Shown here in pieces: positions 16,317 through 23,791 of a stretch of 64,000 bases of DNA. The position numbers and the translations under genes were made by a program. Source of the DNA: Vacuolonema iberomarrocanum LEGE 07170. Its GTDB lineage: Bacteria; Cyanobacteriota; Cyanobacteriia; Elainellales; Elainellaceae. Each line of letters starts with the position of its first letter. The first letter of the stretch is position 1. Location: contig JADEXA010000008.1 of assembly GCA_015207365.1 (NCBI GenBank), forward strand, positions 1-64,000, given 5' to 3'. The notes beneath the pieces were generated by a model. That model did not search any database. It saw only the letters and a program-made list of their open reading frames with translations, and was not told where the DNA came from.

Positions 16317-16907
16317 TCAATCATCAAGCCCACGATAGAGGTCGGCGATCGCAAACTCCAGCCCAATGCTTTTGAGGAGAATGCGATCGCCGCTCCCATA
16401 CACGAATGTCTCCCAGGTATTGGCTGATGTGCGGCGACGACACTCAACACGCTGACTTTCCTGAGAAACTAAAACATACTCCTCTAGGGATTCGAGCTGT
16501 TTATAATCCTCGTATTTTTGGTCAATGTCGAAGGCTTCTGTGCTGGGTGAAAGCACTTCAACAATCAGTTTGGGATACCGCTTAATGTAACGATCCTCGC
16601 GATCGCGAGGGTCGCAAGTGACGAAAGCATCGGGATAGTAATAAAATTCCTCTTCATCATTAACTTTCACGTTACCCGAATGAAATCGGCAATCTGAGCC
16701 ACCCAAATGCAAATTAATCAGAGTTAACAAGTTCAGCGCAATCCGATCGTGGTTGTCGGTGCCACCAGCCATTGCATAAACCAAGCCGCGCCGATATTCG
16801 TGGCGAATCTGGCTCTGACCCTCAATTTCGAGATACTCTTCAGGACTAATGTAATTTGGGACGGCAATCATAACGGTTTGTTCTGGATGCAATCGCGTTG
16901 GCTTCAT
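16317..16907 (-). CDS. Uma2-family (DUF820) endonuclease-like protein
   Basis: A 196-residue Uma2 protein. It opens Y-I-S-P-E-E-Y-L-E-I-E, has a histidine-containing R-H-E-Y-R-R-G and nuclease-type motifs Y-P-D-A-F-V-T-C-D near 93-101 and K-L-I-V-E-V-L-S-P-S-T-E near 111-122. D-x-x-x-K-Y-E-D-Y-K and L-E-E-Y-V-L-V-S follow. This is the canonical form of the family. It is convergent with the protease gene and separated from it by the palindromic element. Only loosely similar to the Uma2 gene at 9812. Confidence 0.9.
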   Translation of the reverse strand: MKPTRLHPEQTVMIAVPNYISPEEYLEIEGQSQIRHEYRRGLVYAMAGGTDNHDRIALNLLTLINLHLGGSDCRFHSGNVKVNDEEEFYYYPDAFVTCDPRDREDRYIKRYPKLIVEVLSPSTEAFDIDQKYEDYKQLESLEEYVLVSQESQRVECRRRTSANTWETFVYGSGDRILLKSIGLEFAIADLYRGLDD

Positions 16908-17072
16908 TTTAGATCAGGCGTTTTCTTCGCCTCGACAGGTTGTGCTGTACCCCTATCCTTGGGTTGAATATTGAGGGCGATCGCACCTATTACAGCGATT
17001 CGCAAAGATCCAGCTAAGTTGGATTGGCTCGTAACCAGCTAAGCATTTGATCTTGCAGATGAAATGTGCCAG

Positions 17073-17333
17073 TTAAGCTTCATAAACATCCCGTCGATGG
17101 CCAACTTTAATGACACGCACGGCTAACCTAGCATCCTCAACGCTGTAAATAATGCGATAGTCGCCGACTCTTATTCGATACTGATTTTGCCGTCCTTTTA
17201 GCTTTTTACAGTTCGCAGGTCTAGGGTTGTCTGCAAGATGCTCAATTTGAGTTATCAACGCTTGTTGAGTGGTTGCTGGAAGTTTCTTCAGTTGTCTCTA
17301 TGCTGCGGGCAAAATGAGGATTTGATAACTCAT
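17073..17333 (-). pseudogene. RelE/ParE-type toxin with internal amber codon
   Basis: From the ATG at 17333 the frame reads M-S-Y-Q-I-L-I-L-P-A-A, hits TAG at 17300-17298, then continues R-Q-L-K-K-L-P and a complete RelE core: G-R-Q-N-Q-Y-R-I-R-V-G-D-Y-R-I-I-Y and V-I-K-V-G-H-R-R-D-V-Y. A single CAG to TAG change would explain the stop. Its ATG overlaps the antitoxin stop by four bases, as in an intact module. Unless the codon is read through, the toxin is dead; a TTG restart at 17258 would lose the N-terminal helix. Confidence 0.85.
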
Positions 17334-17566
17334 TCCAGTCCTAGCTCTTGTTTCAGGGCATCAAGAGGAATGGCTCCAGCTTCCTGTAATGCTACTTCTG
17401 CATCAAACCCATCAATTTCGTCTTCTAGTTGTTCCAGCGTTGCTTCTAAATCAAGCTGGTACTTAAACTGCAGATATTGCAGAAAGTCATACAACTCATC
17501 CAATGCCGCTCTTGGGAGTGCAGGAATTTCTAGCGAAACGGGTTGAGTGAGTGGCAAGGTTTTCAT
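17330..17566 (-). CDS. Antitoxin of a RelE/ParE-type pair
   Basis: A 78-residue acidic protein with a central helix (A-A-L-D-E-L-Y-D-F-L-Q-Y-L-Q-F-K-Y) and an acidic tail, the size and layout of small antitoxins of the DUF2281-like group common in cyanobacteria. It immediately precedes and overlaps the broken RelE-like toxin. Because the toxin frame is interrupted, this gene may now be an orphan antitoxin. Confidence 0.75.
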   Translation of the reverse strand: MKTLPLTQPVSLEIPALPRAALDELYDFLQYLQFKYQLDLEATLEQLEDEIDGFDAEVALQEAGAIPLDALKQELGLE

Positions 17567-17633
17567 TTCAAATCGGATATTTGGCTATTGGAATACCTTT
17601 TATCTTAGCGATCGCCCACCTTAAGTCTCACCG

Positions 17634-18251
17634 TTATAGATTCAGGGATTCTTCCTTCTTGAAGATCAGCTCGGTACATTGATCGCCCCGTTCCAGATAC
17701 TTTTTCTCGAAGTGGGTGCGGGGGCGATCGCTAGCGGGAATGAGGCGATCGCTCATGCAGGTCAGTCCCCAGTATTGTGTCAGCATCGCTTTGGCTTCGG
17801 CGTGGTAGAACGCCTGATTGGTGGCGAGGGTGAGGGTTCCGCTGAGTTTTAGGGTGGCGATCAGGTGGCCCATGAAGGGCATAGCGTGGAAGCGTTTGTT
17901 GCGCTGGCTAGCTTTGGGATAGGGGTTGGGGTAGAGGATGAAGCAGGCATCTACTGATTGCTCTGCAAGGAAGTGGGCGATCCAGTGGACGGCGTTGGCG
18001 CGAATGGGGATGACATTGGGGCAGGGGTTATGGGTGACGCGCTGCTGCAGTTGGGCAAAGCGGGTCTGGGTGCGCTCGATCGCAATCACCGTTGTCTCTG
18101 GGTGCGTTTGAGAAAATTGCACGGCAAAGAGCCCCTGCCCTGCGCCAATTTCTACGCAGAGGTGAGGGGTTTGGAGGGCGATCGCCTCTCCAGGGGGTTT
18201 GGGAATGGCGGCTTGGTTGAATGGACGAATCGATTCCGACGCGTTATGCAT
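17634..18251 (-). CDS. TrmB-like SAM-dependent methyltransferase
   Basis: A 205-residue Rossmann methyltransferase. The SAM motif V-E-I-G-A-G-Q-G-L-F-A is near 32-42, V-I-A-I-E-R-T near 55-61, and the TrmB-type signature appears as Y-P-N-P-Y-P-K followed by N-K-R-F. Canonical TrmB (tRNA m7G46 methyltransferase) has F-P-D-P-W-x-K, so this is either a diverged TrmB or a paralogue with another substrate. No second trmB is visible in the window. The gene lies alone, 48 bases from the next gene's end. Confidence 0.75.
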   Translation of the reverse strand: MHNASESIRPFNQAAIPKPPGEAIALQTPHLCVEIGAGQGLFAVQFSQTHPETTVIAIERTQTRFAQLQQRVTHNPCPNVIPIRANAVHWIAHFLAEQSVDACFILYPNPYPKASQRNKRFHAMPFMGHLIATLKLSGTLTLATNQAFYHAEAKAMLTQYWGLTCMSDRLIPASDRPRTHFEKKYLERGDQCTELIFKKEESLNL

Positions 18252-18298
18252 TTGCTAACGGCAGCCCAGGAGAAACTGATGATACTGACTCGGGAGTT

Positions 18299-18538
18299 TT
18301 ACTCCGATTGCGGTAACTCTTCTTTTGATTGTCCCCAGTAGGCACTGATTGTCCATTCTTCATCATTACCCTTGATCTGAGAGGACCAGCGGTAAATCAC
18401 ATTGTTAGGATCGACCCCGACCTCCAGTAATTTTGCGCCCATGTAGTATTGCATCTGCTCCTTCTTCTGTTCCTTATAGTCTTTGGAGCGAAACTTTTCG
18501 ATGCGTCGGGTAAGGTGTGCTTGAGTATGTCGTGCCAT
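18299..18538 (-). CDS. Conserved small hypothetical protein
   Basis: Chosen start is the ATG at 18538 giving 79 residues (M-A-R-H-T-Q-A-H-L-T-R-R), rather than the track's longer N-terminus, which looks untranslated. The first half is basic and rich in K/R/Q; the second half has W-S-S-Q-I-K-G and a W-G-Q motif. No function is known to me. It sits between era and the TrmB-like gene on the same strand. Confidence 0.65.
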   Translation of the reverse strand: MARHTQAHLTRRIEKFRSKDYKEQKKEQMQYYMGAKLLEVGVDPNNVIYRWSSQIKGNDEEWTISAYWGQSKEELPQSE

Positions 18539-18668
18539 TTGTATCGGAAGAGTACCTAAAAAAACGAAGCTGTTTAGTTCTAACGTATTTTGCACAAACT
18601 ATCGAGCCTCACCAATTGAATCGATTGGCTGATTGACCAGTGTACGGTGAATACAAGTTGAATGGTGA

Positions 18669-18770
18669 GCCGTCAGGCTTGGGTAAGTATTGAACCACAG
18701 AGGCACAGAGAGCACGGAGAGCCTACTCTGTGTCCTCTGTGCCTCTGTGGTTCAATATTCAACTGACGGC
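18669..18770. repeat. 102-bp palindrome with 'ACCACAGAGGCACAGAG' core
   Basis: Outer arms GCCGTCAG and CTGACGGC (18669-18676, 18763-18770) enclose longer arms built on TATTGAACCACAGAGGCACA and its complement. This motif is a widely scattered repeat seen in unrelated bacterial genomes. It lies just past the 3' end of era and may act as its terminator. Confidence 0.8.
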
Positions 18771-18776
18771 GTGGTG

Positions 18777-19805
18777 CTAATCGTTTTCGATGCGGTAGCC
18801 CAGGTCGGATAGGTAGAGGCGAGATTGTCGCCATTTGGGACGTACCTTGACGAAGAGTTCTAGATACACCTTGCCCATAATCAGTTTTTGGATTTGTTCG
18901 CGGGCGGCGGTGCCAATGTCGCGGATCATGCTGCCTTTTTTGCCGATGAGGATGCCCTTTTGGGAGTCGCGCTCCACATGGATGGTGGCGAGAACTTCAG
19001 TGATCTCGGGCTTTTCGGTCACACGGTCGATGGCGATCGCCACGGAATGGGGCACTTCTTCGCGGGTCAGTCGCAGAATTTGCTCGCGGATTAGCTCGCC
19101 CATGATGAAGCGCTCTGGCTGATCGGTAACCAGATTGGGGGGGTAATAGTAGGGGCCAGGTTCCAGGCTCTCAATTAACCGATCTTGCAGGGGTTCTAGC
19201 CCTTCGCCTGTGAGGGCAGAGATTTTTTGTACCTGCCAGTTTTGCTCAGCGGCGAGGGCATGGTAGCTCTCGTCGAGTTCGGCGGCGTCTTGGGGTTGCT
19301 GGTCGCTTTTGTTGATGCCGAGGATGACGGGGGTATCTGCTTTTTCCAGAAGTGTGGCGACAAAGCGATCGCCCCGGCCTGCCGCTGCCGTTCCATCCAC
19401 CACGAACAGCAATACATCCACGGAAGTAATGGCGAGTCGTGCGTTTTGAACAATGACTTTGCCTAGCTCATGATGGGGTTTGTGGATGCCAGGGGTGTCT
19501 ACAAAAATGATTTGGGCACGAGGCGTGGTGAGGATGCCGCGCAGACGGTTGCGGGTAGTCTGGGCGATCGGAGAGGTGATGGCAATCTTTTGCCCGACCA
19601 GCATGTTCATCAAGGTGGATTTGCCCACATTGGGACGCCCGACGATGCCCACAAACCCTGAGCGGAAGTCGGGGGGTGGGGTTGGCAACAATTCTGCGAT
19701 GCCCGTAAGATCCATCTCACCTTCGGTGGGTGTTGATAGCGGTTCTGGAGTGCGAGCTTCGTTGGAATTGGGCTCAGAGAAGGTGGAGGAGTCGTCAGAA
19801 TGCAT
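18777..19805 (-). CDS. era: GTPase Era
   Basis: A 342-residue essential GTPase that assists 16S rRNA maturation and 30S assembly. The G1 motif G-R-P-N-V-G-K-S-T, G3 D-T-P-G and G4 N-K-S-D are present. The C-terminal KH domain contains L-I-G-K-K-G-S-M-I. The first 45 residues are a Ser/Pro/Glu-rich extension not found in the E. coli protein; a later start would remove part of it. It is followed by the 102-bp palindrome. Confidence 0.96.
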   Translation of the reverse strand: MHSDDSSTFSEPNSNEARTPEPLSTPTEGEMDLTGIAELLPTPPPDFRSGFVGIVGRPNVGKSTLMNMLVGQKIAITSPIAQTTRNRLRGILTTPRAQIIFVDTPGIHKPHHELGKVIVQNARLAITSVDVLLFVVDGTAAAGRGDRFVATLLEKADTPVILGINKSDQQPQDAAELDESYHALAAEQNWQVQKISALTGEGLEPLQDRLIESLEPGPYYYPPNLVTDQPERFIMGELIREQILRLTREEVPHSVAIAIDRVTEKPEITEVLATIHVERDSQKGILIGKKGSMIRDIGTAAREQIQKLIMGKVYLELFVKVRPKWRQSRLYLSDLGYRIEND

Positions 19806-20173
19806 GGAAATCGCCAGTCCTTATTACCCTGATGATGGATTGTGCCGTTGATGGCTATGGGGCGAGAACGCCAATGGCATTGCCCAGAGAAATTGCCAAC
19901 ATCTAAGCATAACGACTCGCACTCCGCTTCGGGGAGATGATGGTGGTTGGCGGAGGTGTGGTCTACCCAACTTCTCTGCCCGATGCATTGCGTAGGTGCG
20001 ATCGCACATAGCTCCAAAAATTTGTACGGTTGTTGTTCCCAACCTTAAGTACAATGCTTAGCGGTAACGTGAGCATCGCTTCGCCAAGGCGGTTGCTCCA
20101 TTCGTTTACTTTGGTGGTAGGATTTTTTGAATCCCAACCCTATTTGTCGACCATCATCACAGGGCGTAGGAAT
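19806..20173. other. Divergent intergenic region, no gene evident
   Basis: The 368 bases between divergent era and the WecG/TagA-type gene should hold both promoters. One GCGATCGC-containing segment is present. The 5' extension of the WecG frame (from 20030) reads through this region but shows no conserved residues before the ATG at 20174. Confidence 0.45.
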
Positions 20174-20947
20174 ATGCCGGAATTGCTGGAAAGCTTGTCG
20201 GAATCAGAATCTCCCCAATCTGCATCGGTGTTGGGCTGTCCGATCCACCTACTACAAGACTATCCCCGCTGGCTCACCGAACGACTGCGCCAACATCAGG
20301 GTGCGCATGTGGTGACGCTGAATGCCGAAATGGCGATGCTAACGGAGAAAATGCCGTCCCTAGCTGAGATTATTCGGGAGGCTGATTTAGTGATCCCCGA
20401 TGGGGTGGGGGTGGTGTTCTACCTTTGGTTGCGCGGCAAGGCGGTGCAGCGCTGTCCTGGTATTGAGTTGGCCGAGGTTTTGTTACGACAGGCGGCGACG
20501 ATGACGCTGGAAAATGGCGATCGCCCCAGCGCTTTTTTCTATGGCGGGGCACCGGGCGTGAGCGAAATGGCGGCCCGGAGTTGGCAGCAACAGGTTCCAG
20601 AGTTGGCGATCGCAGGTACAGAGCATGGCTATCTCCAAGGGGAAGACCAAGAGGCTGTGAAGCAACGGATCAAAGCCCTCCAGCCCAACATCATTTTGGT
20701 GGGTATGGGTGTTCCCCGGCAGGAGTTCTGGATTGCAGAGAATCGAGTGCTATGCCCCCAGGCTATTTGGATCGGGGTCGGCGGCAGCTTTGATATCTGG
20801 TCTGGTACTAAGAATCGTGCTCCGGGCTGGCTACGTAACAATGGTTTGGAATGGGTGTATCGGTTATATCAGGAGCCGTGGCGCTGGCGACGAATGCTCG
20901 TGCTACCGCATTTTGCATGGAAATCTATCATTTCGCTGCTAGGGTAA
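20174..20947 (+). CDS. WecG/TagA/CpsF-family glycosyltransferase
   Basis: A 257-residue enzyme from the ATG at 20174. Family motifs include T-L-N-A-E-M near the N-terminus, P-D-G-V-G-V with the catalytic aspartate, F-Y-G-G-A-P-G-V, V-G-M-G-V-P-R-Q-E and G-V-G-G-S-F-D. The C-terminal R-A-P-G-W-L-R-N-N-G-L-E-W-V-Y-R-L is diagnostic. Members transfer an N-acetylmannosamine-type sugar to a lipid-linked acceptor in wall or capsule synthesis. A second member lies in the exopolysaccharide locus at 57326. This one stands alone, upstream of ftsE. Confidence 0.9.
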   Translation: MPELLESLSESESPQSASVLGCPIHLLQDYPRWLTERLRQHQGAHVVTLNAEMAMLTEKMPSLAEIIREADLVIPDGVGVVFYLWLRGKAVQRCPGIELAEVLLRQAATMTLENGDRPSAFFYGGAPGVSEMAARSWQQQVPELAIAGTEHGYLQGEDQEAVKQRIKALQPNIILVGMGVPRQEFWIAENRVLCPQAIWIGVGGSFDIWSGTKNRAPGWLRNNGLEWVYRLYQEPWRWRRMLVLPHFAWKSIISLLG

Positions 20948-21236
20948 TTCAGTCCTCTACAGTGGCACAAATGCGTATTCGCCAATGACTCAAAAAAAAT
21001 TAATGTTCAAACGGCTGCATTACGCTTTGAATTGACAAAAGTCCGGTATGATTGAGCGAAATTTTGAGGTGTCATTCTATTCTCCAGGCAAGAACTAAAT
21101 TGTAGGTTGCATCCAGGAATACAACGTTAGACGTCCGATTTTGGAGCTTCCTGCCCGATCTCTTGCACAACTTCCTTCGTTTGATTTTTTGGTCGTCCCA
21201 CTTTCGTGTTTACAACGTTTAGAGCAAAGTTTATAA

Positions 21237-21998
21237 ATGACCACAGTTAGCGATCGCCCCCTGACTTCATTCCCCTCCCTGGAAACCCCAGTCTTCAACT
21301 TGGGGAAAGAAACGCAGCCCCATCGCCAATCTCGGATTATGGTGCGGTTTCACAACATCCAGAAGACCTATTCCAATGGGGCAAAGGCACTCATCAATTT
21401 GAACTTACAAGTAAAGCGCGGCGAGTTTCTCTTCGTAACGGGGCCTTCGGGTTCTGGCAAATCGACGCTGCTGAAGCTACTGTATGGTGCAGAAAAGCCG
21501 ACGGACGGCAAAATTTTAGTGGATGGCACCGACCTGGCAAAGCTGAAGGGCGATCGCCTCTCCCTCCTCCGTCGTCGTATTGGCGTCGTGTTTCAGGACT
21601 ACAAACTGATTCCCCGCCGCACGGTGTATGAGAATGTGGCCTTCGTGCTCTGGGCCCAGGGCTACACCCGCAAAGAGATTCGCCGCCGCCTGATCCCTAC
21701 TTTGCGGATGGTGGGTCTGCAAGACAAGGCCGAATGCTTCCCCGAACAACTGTCTGGGGGAGAGCAGCAGCGGGTTAGCATTGCCCGAGCGATTGTTGGA
21801 ACACCCCCCATTCTGTTGGCCGATGAGCCCACCGGGAACCTGGACTACGACAACTCGCAACAGGTGATCAAGATTCTGAAAAAGCTTAACTCGATTGGCA
21901 TCACCGTCATCATTACCACCCACGATGAGCATCTGGTGCGCATGTCCGACAATCCTGTGGTGCAACTGCGGGAAGGCCGACTGTTTCACATGCTCTAA
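21237..21998 (+). CDS. ftsE: FtsE-like ABC transporter ATPase
   Basis: A 253-residue ATPase. Walker [11 protein letters not shown]-loop, signature L-S-G-G-E-Q-Q-R and Walker [11 protein letters not shown] are all present. The specific form with [19 protein letters not shown] is FtsE, partner of FtsX in activating septal cell-wall hydrolases. No ftsX follows in this window. The first 34 residues before M-V-R-F-H-N-I are an unconserved extension and translation may begin at 21339. A long palindrome follows the stop. Confidence 0.87.
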   Translation: MTTVSDRPLTSFPSLETPVFNLGKETQPHRQSRIMVRFHNIQKTYSNGAKALINLNLQVKRGEFLFVTGPSGSGKSTLLKLLYGAEKPTDGKILVDGTDLAKLKGDRLSLLRRRIGVVFQDYKLIPRRTVYENVAFVLWAQGYTRKEIRRRLIPTLRMVGLQDKAECFPEQLSGGEQQRVSIARAIVGTPPILLADEPTGNLDYDNSQQVIKILKKLNSIGITVIITTHDEHLVRMSDNPVVQLREGRLFHML

Positions 21999-22023
21999 TA
22001 TCAAGTTGCTCAGTCGATGATTC

Positions 22024-22076
22024 CAAGACCATAGTTTGAGCCCCTCGCGCCGCGAGGGGCTCAAACTATGGTCTTG
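22024..22076. terminator. 53-nt palindrome between convergent genes
   Basis: Arms from CAAGACCATAGTTTGAGCCC to its complement, centre TCGCGCCGCGA. It lies between the 3' ends of ftsE and the leftward gene ending at 22091, so it is well placed as a bidirectional terminator. It has the same GC-rich-tip design as the other palindromes in the window. Confidence 0.7.
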
Positions 22077-22090
22077 AGTCGGGGGCAGGG

Positions 22091-22510
22091 CTATCGCTGG
22101 AGTCGATCGCGGATGTTTCCTAGTCGCGATCGATTATTGATGGGCGATCGCGGACGCGGCAGCTCGTCATTTGGCCAGTTTGCCAGATCGGAGCAAGGAC
22201 AATCCGCGTCCATCACGCCGAGGTCAAGCACGGGAACGGGCATCCCGCAGCGAGCGCAGGGAGAAATGTTCCATTGAGAAGACAGTAATTCCTCAATCGT
22301 TTGCGACGTTCCTTCGAGATAGCATTCACCGGAGTCGGGTGATATCAAACGTTGCCAGCAAGTTTCGAAGGCATCACTATAGCGATCGCCCTGCACCACT
22401 GGTTCGGGCAATACTGCCTCTTTGCCGTTGTGGAGCATGACACGCTTGCCTAACTGAAACCAGTAAGCGACGTATTGTTTGACCTGTTGATCGGAAGTCA
22501 TAGAAGTCAT
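22091..22510 (-). CDS. Conserved hypothetical protein with Cys motif
   Basis: A 139-residue soluble protein. C-A-R-C-G-M-P-V-P near 84-92 and C-P-C near 104-106 suggest a small zinc site. The N-terminal half has Y-V-A-Y-W-F-Q-L-G-K-R-V. I take it to be a cyanobacterial conserved protein of unknown role. Convergent with ftsE. Confidence 0.65.
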   Translation of the reverse strand: MTSMTSDQQVKQYVAYWFQLGKRVMLHNGKEAVLPEPVVQGDRYSDAFETCWQRLISPDSGECYLEGTSQTIEELLSSQWNISPCARCGMPVPVLDLGVMDADCPCSDLANWPNDELPRPRSPINNRSRLGNIRDRLQR

Positions 22511-22516
22511 TTGCAG

Positions 22517-22684
22517 ATGTTTTGGTTGAGTAGTTGGGTAATGTATCGAGACTCAACAACAACCGCGATTTTGCTGTTGGCTACATTTCTTCTTTGTGGA
22601 TGGCTCGAGCGGGATTCTAAACGAACTGGGGCGCAACTCCGCTGGGCATGGGAACCGTTCTTTCAGTCCACTGGATTGCCGTAA
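22517..22684 (+). CDS. Possible small membrane protein
   Basis: A 55-residue frame with one hydrophobic helix (T-A-I-L-L-L-A-T-F-L-L-C) and a charged tail. It is divergent from the Cys-motif gene by a few bases. No homology is recognised and it may be chance; listed because the helix and basic-residue placement look protein-like. Confidence 0.25.
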   Translation: MFWLSSWVMYRDSTTTAILLLATFLLCGWLERDSKRTGAQLRWAWEPFFQSTGLP

Positions 22685-22982
22685 ACGCGTTGGATCGATT
22701 GGATTTGATACGAATCATTGAAACAAGCTGACAAGGGAGGTTATAAACCCCGTTGTTTAGTGAAACCTTGGACGTTCGATGTACTTAGCTTGTTTTTGTA
22801 CCCAATGAATTTCTGCCCAATAAAAATGAACCTTCAGTCTCGTGATGAACGGTTCGCGAATTATAGATAGCTGCGATCGCTGTCTATACTCCCGTATTGC
22901 AATCCTAACGTGCAGAAAGCGATCGCCTGTGGTTGAAAGGCGAAGTCATGCTTAAGTTTTGGTCTTCTAAGGTTTGGTTGAT

Positions 22983-23150
22983 TCAACCAAACTTTTGTTT
23001 GGCTTGCTCATACACTTCGACGGTAATTTGAGCAATACCAGCATCCTGAGCGAACTTCTCAATCTTTTTGCGGGCGGCAGGGCGCACAAAAAAGGGGATT
23101 TCCTTGAGGCGAGCTTTGGCTTCTGCCGTCCATTCAACTGCGTTACTCAT
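22983..23150 (-). CDS. PCP_red-domain small protein
   Basis: A 55-residue protein, M-S-N-A-V-E-W-T-A-E-A then I-P-F-F-V-R-P-A-A-R-K-K-I-E and V-Y-E-Q-A-K. This is the PCP_red domain (PF08369), known as the C-terminal domain of ChlB/BchB in light-independent protochlorophyllide reductase and also found as stand-alone proteins in phototrophs. The P-F-F-V-R signature is intact. The role of the free-standing form is unknown. A 101-bp palindromic element lies 40 bases upstream of its start, within the likely promoter. Confidence 0.88.
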   Translation of the reverse strand: MSNAVEWTAEAKARLKEIPFFVRPAARKKIEKFAQDAGIAQITVEVYEQAKQKFG

Positions 23151-23189
23151 ACAATTGGGATTCTGTTTTTAACACCCCATCAAATGTAA

Positions 23190-23291
23190 TATCAAATCCG
23201 GTTAAACAACCGTAAGAACTCAAATATCGTTTGCAGCCGCTGCAGCGCAGCGGCTGCAAACGATATTTGGGTTCTTTAACCGGATTTGATA
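23190..23291. repeat. 101-bp palindromic element, copy 2
   Basis: Ends TATCAAATCC and GGATTTGATA, central hairpin with tip GCCGCTGCAGCGCAGCGGC. Same orientation as the copy at 29382. Flanks read TGTAA on the left and TTACA on the right, so they extend the inverted repeat instead of forming a clean direct duplication. It sits in the promoter region of the PCP_red gene. Confidence 0.85.
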
Positions 23292-23481
23292 TTACACTAA
23301 TTTCGTGAAATTCAAAATCCGATTTTTGTTTGAAACCCTTGTGCTGCGCGGGTTTTAAACAATCATTGGGAGTACCTTTTTGACGAATTGGTGCAACCTG
23401 AAACCCACACTCTTGAATGGGCTGAGCTGGGCGATCGCTCGAACTCCAGCCTCGTTATACCAATTCTACAAAAACCAAAAC

Positions 23482-23532
23482 CAGATAATTTTTTGAAAGC
23501 CCAGCAGCGTGGGGCTTTCAAAAAATTATCTG
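23482..23532. repeat. 51-nt palindrome
   Basis: Arms CAGATAATTTTTTGAAAGCC and complement around an AGCAGCGT tip. The AT-rich stem base and GC-rich tip match the design of the other palindromes here. Confidence 0.8.
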
Positions 23533-23611
23533 TAGTGGATGCTTCGCGAATCGATATTAACAGCACGACGGTGGAATGGGAGAGCCAGGTATGGCTGATT
23601 GAGGGTATGAA

Positions 23612-23710
23612 TTTATAGCGGTGTGCAACCGCATTAAGCACAGCAACGGTTGTGTAGGGCGCGCCGCGCCCCACACAACCGTTGCTGTGCTTAATGCGCA
23701 TAGCGCTATA
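23612..23710. repeat. Long palindrome with TATAGCG ends
   Basis: Core arms run from CGCATTAAGCACAGCAACGG to GGGCGCG and back (23629-23697), nearly perfect over 33 pairs. Outer TATAGCG and CGCTATA extend the symmetry. It lies downstream of the leftward GAF-domain gene and may terminate it. Confidence 0.8.
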
Positions 23711-23791
23711 TTTTGAGAAGGTAGGCGGTACGCACCTTCTCAGAACAAATTCATACTTGGATTCTGTAGCCCCTAAAGCCAGGGATGGCAT

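Larger units (their letters stand above)
23292..23791. other. Palindrome-rich intergenic region
   Basis: No gene is evident; apparent reading frames here arise from palindrome arms. It contains the palindromes at 23482-23532 and 23612-23710. The latter's outer arms carry a TATAGCG/CGCTATA motif that recurs at about 27360. Confidence 0.65.

Noticed and set aside
20948..21236. TTGACA followed by TATGAT as a promoter for ftsE near 21032
   Set aside because: Only nine bases separate the two hexamers, too close for a sigma-70 type promoter.
23388..23618. 76-codon plus-strand frame
   Set aside because: It runs through both arms of the palindrome at 23482-23532; the coding appearance comes from the repeat.
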